Shown: one piece after another, positions 60,401 through 64,000 of the stretch | Layout of the letters: each line of letters starts with the position of its first letter | How positions within the stretch are numbered: the stretch's first letter is position 1 | Assembly (NCBI GenBank): GCA_009840305.1 | Contig: VXNY01000024.1 | Span: 535,666-599,665, forward strand | DNA from: Gammaproteobacteria bacterium | Lineage (GTDB): Bacteria > Pseudomonadota > Gammaproteobacteria > Pseudomonadales > Azotimanducaceae | Length of the DNA: 64,000 nt | Direction of reading: 5' to 3' | Position numbers and translations under genes: made by a program | The notes under the pieces: model-generated | Told to the model about the DNA's origin: nothing | The model's database searches: none | What the model saw: the letters and a program-made list of their open reading frames with translations, nothing else

Positions 60401-63355
60401 ATTGTCCTGTTCGTTCGTTTCAAACTCTTGTCGGGCACTAGCGATGCGACGAGATAACGACGAATACTTTTCTTCTAACACTTCGCCAACGATAAATGAA
60501 GATTCGAGTTTCTCCGTTAATTCGTCAAGCAGACGGTTCAGATGTTGACATCGTTCTGCAAATGCAACATTCAGTTGGTCTTGAAATGTAGATTCGTTCT
60601 CATACGAACAATACTTCATACACTGATGAACTGCTCTTGCTCCTGCCAAGTCATGTCGCTCTAAACGAATCTCGAAGGCTTCTTCGAGATTCTCCGCGTA
60701 GCCTTTCGGGTATTCAACTAAGAGTTTTCGGGCATCAGCGTACGAAACACTGTCGTCGATTTCTCCTTCGTGATTCAACACTAAATCTTTGACATACACC
60801 AAGTCACTCGACAAGACTTCGGACTCTACCGAAAGTGATATTTTGTCAAGCCGTCCAGAAGATGTAAGAATCTCTTCAATTGAAGAAATCGCCGAAGACG
60901 CAAGGTGCAGAGCTGCGTTTAACTTTAACCCAATGGGCGATTCTTGACATTTACTAATTGCTGCCAGAGCAGTTACACTATGGGTACGAATATCCTCGCG
61001 GAGACTTTCAATACTAGTCTGCGTCCACCCTTCTGCACTCTTTGGTTTTGTGTCTATAAGGTGAAGCCACTGTCTCGCAAGTTTGATTGGTTCTTTCAGG
61101 TGTCGTTCGACTTGATTCAAGAGCCGGCCTGAAACACCGCACTGACCAGTTTGCTTCAATTCGTTCTGCCACGTCGCACGGACCAAGTTTTTTATTGACC
61201 TTTGCGTTAGCTCTTGCAATAACTCATTTACTCTATCCTTACCGTTTCCCGACTGTCGGGAAATAATTTCTCCCAATTCAAACAAGCTTCCTCCCGCGTT
61301 TGTCCAATGGTTCCAAACACGACTGATCGGTTGATAACCAAAATTCGGAGTTCGGGAGTCTTTCCAGCTAGTCAAGGATTGAACATATTCGTCCCAATGG
61401 ATTCGCCATTGTTCCGCGTCGAAGAAAATTCCTAGTAAAGAACCGCCTAATTGAACCGTTTTAAGTCTGTCTGCGTGTGTAGCCATTGAGTTCGCGAAGC
61501 TGTAGACCGGAGTCAACGATTTTGAAAGTTCAAGTCGTTTCAACAGAACAATAGCCTCTTCTTGGCCCGCGAACAAGGCTGGACGTAATGATGCCGACAG
61601 TACGAGTAAATACGCCGCGTCTTTACTTTCTATATCCATACCATTAAAGTCTAACGAGGCTACGACAGTACCAACTCGATACCCAAAGTTCTGAACAAGT
61701 TCGTGACCCGGTCCTTCGATTTTGAGTCCCAGTGCCAAAATAGCTAACAGATCGGCTGAGGGTTGCTCTGATTTTTTGTCAATGACTTCATTCAAAACTG
61801 CAATGTGGTACGCAATTCCCAAATGCCCGCTCTTAAGTGTCCGCCAGATCGCGAGGTTTTCTGGACTGTCTGTAGTGACAGATGGCTTTGTATCGACATC
61901 TTCGACTCTGTCTGTTGGCACGGTCCGTTCTGTAACGACAGAAGGTGTTTGTAAGTTTGTGGTAGGTTGTGGGTTAGGTTCTCCTTTGCTGGGATCAACT
62001 TTAGCATGAGTTGTTAGATCACTCTTTTTTTTTTTACTTCCGTGCTTAGTTTTGTCTGGTTGACTCTGTGTACCTTCGTGCGTTCTGTGGCTCTCAGTCT
62101 TCGGCTTTAGAGCGTCAAGAATCTTTTTTTCGAGTTCCAATCTCGCCTTTCCGTACAAAACAATTTGTCCGTGATGCTCATACTCTACGTTCGATCCCGT
62201 CGTACCACTATCGGAGTTTATACTAGTGCGTAGTAGCTCATTCAATGCGATCCGAGCAGCTTGCTCCTTCACGCTTGCCTCCGACCACTCGCAAAAATAG
62301 GTAGTCAGTTTTCTTTTCTTTTGGTCAATATCGCCTTGAAGTCCCACCGCTTCCGCGGCATTCTTCACGGTCTGGGGGTGATCCCACAACGTGACGATTT
62401 CATCAACATGCTGAGAAAACCAAGAGTATTCTTGAGCTTTTTCCCGTAAGAAAGCTAAAAAAGAATCAAGCGTCCCTCTTATGACGGTCTGCTCTGAAAA
62501 CTCAAGAGCTTGTTTTCGCATCTCTGCAATTTCTAGGGCATGCAACGCTACTGCATCGAACTTAGCTTCGTTTAGCGGATTTCGACTAAGCTGAGATGCA
62601 GCTTCTCCGAGACAATTTGCCGCTCGGGTTAGCCGATCAAGCACTGAATTTTCGGTTAGTTTTTGTTTTCTATTTTTTGGTGGATTAATATCCGAATTCC
62701 TAGTACGACTCACTCTGGATGAATTGAGAAATGGAAACTCCTGTGCTGCCACTTTGGTGTGGTCGATACACCACTTTAAAAATCTAACGTCGTCCAATAT
62801 GGTGGATGTAGCAAATGCAGCTAAGAGGAGACGGTTTTTACGACTTGATGACAAATCATGCCACTGCTTAACCTCAGCTTCGATTCGAGGCAAAGCAATA
62901 ACCGCAACACTTCTCCATTCGACGTTAACCGCTTCCAAAGAATAATATTCTGAATTCTCCCTCACTTCGCTAGGGTCGTGTTCTTCGTTTACGAGACTTT
63001 CGTCAAGCACTTTCAACGCTTCGTATTCCAAACATGGAAAAGGGGCTAAATTTGAATTAGGGTTCTCCCCATACGCAATTCGTTTCTGCCATAGAAAACG
63101 TCGCGCATCGGGGTCACTATAAAACATCGTGAGGCCCTTTTGGAGACGTTCTGATTGCTTGGTTGTCTGTGCTAGTTTGTGCACTGTACCCTTAAGAAAT
63201 TTTTTTACATAGGGGGATTTAAAAATTTCTTGTTTCTGACGAGTGGTATTTATCGCTAGAAGTCTACAAAGATTTTCAAAGCCTCCGTCCGCGCGGCACA
63301 GGTGAGCCGGTAGACCTTTTGGCATTTTTAATGACTCTGTTTTTGCCAATCGCAC
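57431..63355 (-). CDS. Giant multi-domain ATPase (1974 aa), unknown function
   Basis: Residues 1 to about 410 are helical. About 415-510 is a low-complexity basic/Thr-rich linker containing KKKK. About 510-1200 is a long helical, repeat-like region. About 1205-1285 is an alpha/beta segment. About 1290-1600 is a P-loop ATPase: PESFYGREQERRSIL, Walker A GGRQLGKTALLRS (about 1305), Walker B ILLLLDEADDFLA (about 1398), sensor VVLCGLHN. The C-terminal 350 residues look like winged helices plus a second, degenerate NTPase-like part (GRIAVVCGTPMAN). This resembles STAND-type signalling ATPases. The start may be GTG 63355 or ATG 63325. An SNF2 helicase lies 253 bp downstream on the same strand. Confidence 0.8.
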   Translation of the reverse strand: MRLAKTESLKMPKGLPAHLCRADGGFENLCRLLAINTTRQKQEIFKSPYVKKFLKGTVHKLAQTTKQSERLQKGLTMFYSDPDARRFLWQKRIAYGENPNSNLAPFPCLEYEALKVLDESLVNEEHDPSEVRENSEYYSLEAVNVEWRSVAVIALPRIEAEVKQWHDLSSSRKNRLLLAAFATSTILDDVRFLKWCIDHTKVAAQEFPFLNSSRVSRTRNSDINPPKNRKQKLTENSVLDRLTRAANCLGEAASQLSRNPLNEAKFDAVALHALEIAEMRKQALEFSEQTVIRGTLDSFLAFLREKAQEYSWFSQHVDEIVTLWDHPQTVKNAAEAVGLQGDIDQKKRKLTTYFCEWSEASVKEQAARIALNELLRTSINSDSGTTGSNVEYEHHGQIVLYGKARLELEKKILDALKPKTESHRTHEGTQSQPDKTKHGSKKKKSDLTTHAKVDPSKGEPNPQPTTNLQTPSVVTERTVPTDRVEDVDTKPSVTTDSPENLAIWRTLKSGHLGIAYHIAVLNEVIDKKSEQPSADLLAILALGLKIEGPGHELVQNFGYRVGTVVASLDFNGMDIESKDAAYLLVLSASLRPALFAGQEEAIVLLKRLELSKSLTPVYSFANSMATHADRLKTVQLGGSLLGIFFDAEQWRIHWDEYVQSLTSWKDSRTPNFGYQPISRVWNHWTNAGGSLFELGEIISRQSGNGKDRVNELLQELTQRSIKNLVRATWQNELKQTGQCGVSGRLLNQVERHLKEPIKLARQWLHLIDTKPKSAEGWTQTSIESLREDIRTHSVTALAAISKCQESPIGLKLNAALHLASSAISSIEEILTSSGRLDKISLSVESEVLSSDLVYVKDLVLNHEGEIDDSVSYADARKLLVEYPKGYAENLEEAFEIRLERHDLAGARAVHQCMKYCSYENESTFQDQLNVAFAERCQHLNRLLDELTEKLESSFIVGEVLEEKYSSLSRRIASARQEFETNEQDNILQAILLTNRTENELSTVVNECSQKLKEQFDRNKNRLSEDEWKLIKEALESEDLIALHEYIDCVNLNRPLASSHVEECRTFKSFLAFLDHVDQDPKLIGSELVRAFKRREDVPELRFSSFSEEQRKQFEALITPWFKLVKHQTLNEPALEEFLGQLGLKLIEPVRQERNNESVVEVRTTPLQDRELCPVHSYGSEAEGKYEIILSWTQPAYSFVIQAVRTRANRHVLVLHFGHLSREDRQQLSNWSSKNAIKFIVIDETLVFFLASFMSGRLRALFDCTLPFTCVEPFFTAAGLMPPESFYGREQERRSILDRYGSCFVYGGRQLGKTALLRSAEAAFHEPQSHHIAICIDLKQHDVGPEFNPEIIWTVLTNHFVETGIISSHYTKTRQRERQVSVLKQHIKDWVSDEKNGRILLLLDEADDFLAADLKNEFRESETLKGMMDETDRKFKVVLCGLHNVLRNTERANHPLAHFGEPICVGPLLSEEEREQARALIREPLAAVGYVFENHGLMNHVLFRTNYYPSLIQIYGEHLVRHLRSSDTSSWPRDIVKKDLDTVFSTEGLGDYIKQRFALTLQLDQRYEVIAYSLALELRGDPSGPLKQFSIVEILELAREHWNEGFNVSINEFETLLREMCGLGVLRRDVSNNDSVVYAFRNPNVLLLLGNEETILEVLDRDRIRPDIFEAATYRAQYPNSKVPSYSRGPLTFEQENKLKKGGRIAVVCGTPMANLEKCKEFLNQRLDTDLFRELEPSANVAELRKKLTGMRPSRFSIVCMVNENDPYAKPWIDDTLITLKRTKVGKLIRVVFLAGAEELWHLVVDLPLSDISQSSSSPVDWISIHSWSKPFLRQWCMDENLAGAHAQLDDFFEITGGWPRVLEVYAEFRENTWQEKRDKLLKYIKENVEQISVDLGLNSRDAIPQLKILRDFGALSFEEVSQYEELLMDDNDFEYSQGTLQRRLFWAQKLGLVFDQGGSLVFNPLVKRILAQDQ
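62025..62035 (-). repeat. A11 homopolymer inside the giant ATPase coding strand
   Basis: Eleven A in a row on the coding strand encode the Lys run in the linker near residue 440. One extra A puts TGA in frame two codons later; one A fewer gives TAA after about four codons. Either slip would release a protein of about 445 residues. Confidence 0.85.
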
Positions 63356-63710
63356 TATCCTTAATCAATGTCAAAATGGTTGAGAATTATAGGAATCAAT
63401 CATTGTTCGGATGGAGACCAAATTAGACTATCGAAGCCGATACAGTTAGGTTATGGCGAACTTACCCTGCTCAGATTTGTGGTGCAAAATAATAGCCTGT
63501 AGGGTTAGAAAATCTTTCAGTATTTCTCGACTTTCGAGTGGAGCTTTTGGTTGAAACCGATAATCGAATTGATCAGCTCAAATTCGAAAATCGGTGTAAT
63601 AAACGTTAAACTCAGAGCACGAGCAATGATCTACAAACACTCGCAACAACGAAGAGTTAGGTTTTCATCTTTTTTATATTCAAGCGATCTCTGTCGCGTA
63701 AATGATCCAA
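63356..63710. other. Intergenic region upstream of the giant ATPase
   Basis: 355 bp between two minus-strand genes. It should hold the promoter of the giant ATPase gene. I see AT-rich patches but no clear promoter, hairpin or repeat. Confidence 0.35.
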
Positions 63711-64000
63711 TTAACGACTAGTACTGACCGTATTGTTAAACCAGCACCCAACGATCATTCCAGCATATATTTGTGCTTGTTGTTCAACAATTTTGCGCTT
63801 TCCGATTACAGTCTCATCAGCTCTTGTTGAAGTCTTCAGCAGATGCGAAAGTTTTTCCCATACAACTGATTCGTCAAGCTGTCGCATACGATGCCCAACT
63901 TCCTCTCCTAGTCTGCCAAGCTGATCCACGACTTCAAATGGTCCTATACCACATTTTTGATGTGTCCAAACCTCTTGTAGAGAAGAATGCGGATCGTCGC
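63711..64000 (-). CDS. C-terminal end of an unknown protein (runs off right edge)
   Basis: The minus-strand frame is open from the window edge to the stop at 63711, giving the last 96 residues. The visible part is helical and charged (LGRLGEEVGHRMRQLDESV, EKLSHLLKTSTRADE) and ends IYAGMIVGCWFNNTVSTSR. An in-frame GTG at 63929 exists, but coding potential continues upstream of it, so I treat this as a gene fragment. It lies upstream of the giant ATPase on the same strand and may be part of the same system. No family is recognised. Confidence 0.6.
   Translation of the reverse strand, partial: DDPHSSLQEVWTHQKCGIGPFEVVDQLGRLGEEVGHRMRQLDESVVWEKLSHLLKTSTRADETVIGKRKIVEQQAQIYAGMIVGCWFNNTVSTSR

Noticed and set aside
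63711..63929. Independent 72-residue gene
   Set aside because: The frame continues open to the window edge with similar composition, so it is better read as the end of a longer gene.
1..64000. CRISPR array, insertion sequence or prophage
   Set aside because: I found no regularly spaced direct repeats, transposase, integrase or phage structural genes on either strand.

Overview
The window looks like a chromosomal segment of a gammaproteobacterium, probably free-living and marine. I infer this from large TonB-dependent receptors, the conserved rpsU-yqeY-dnaG-rpoD block followed by a tRNA with a CAU anticodon (E. coli has ileX, tRNA-Ile2, near rpoD), a split PntAA/PntAB/PntB transhydrogenase, and moderate GC judged by eye. 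The species cannot be named from sequence alone. Many genes start with TTG or GTG and many are joined by 4-nt overlaps.

Layout. 1-8 kb (minus): two tandem TonB-dependent receptor paralogues, the first cut by the left edge, then two tandem secreted proteins of unknown family. 8.3-12 kb (plus): a VOC/glyoxalase-fold enzyme and the pntAA-pntAB-pntB operon. 12-17 kb (plus): nitroreductase, CoxG-like protein and a form II CO-dehydrogenase-like molybdenum hydroxylase in S-L-M order, then tRNA-Gly(CCC). 17-24 kb (minus): a 1605-residue protein joining a full RND permease to an ABC ATPase, its coupled ABC-2 permease, an AlkB-family dioxygenase and a zinc alcohol dehydrogenase. 24-28.8 kb: a PuuD-like membrane protein with a terminator, two small unknown proteins, and on the minus strand an acyltransferase and a DASS anion transporter. 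28.8-35 kb (plus): an overlapping chain of exonuclease I, Nudix hydrolase, ABC ATPase, FtsX-like permease and AttH/CrtC-like protein. 35-41.5 kb: purC and small genes, then (minus) a SixA-like phosphatase, rhomboid protease, AI-2E-family transporter, nitrilase and aminotransferase.

41.8-48.5 kb is the macromolecular synthesis block. After rpoD comes, on the minus strand, a tRNA with anticodon CAU split by a 276-nt group I intron of the kind known from Azoarcus tRNA-Ile, and then a second full-length RpoD-like sigma factor with altered -35-recognition residues. 48.7-53.5 kb holds a DUF4143-type ATPase behind a palindrome, a dimeric-type glycyl-tRNA synthetase, RmuC and an ankyrin lipoprotein. 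53.5-64 kb (minus) holds a SWIM-SNF2 helicase, a 1974-residue ATPase with an A11 run in its coding strand, and the end of a further gene running off the right edge. This last cluster resembles a nucleic-acid-handling conflict system, but that is inference.

The strongest candidates for something new are the RND-ABC fusion with its partner permease, the giant ATPase/SWIM-SNF2 cluster with its possible slippage tract, and the duplicated RpoD flanking an intron-split tRNA.
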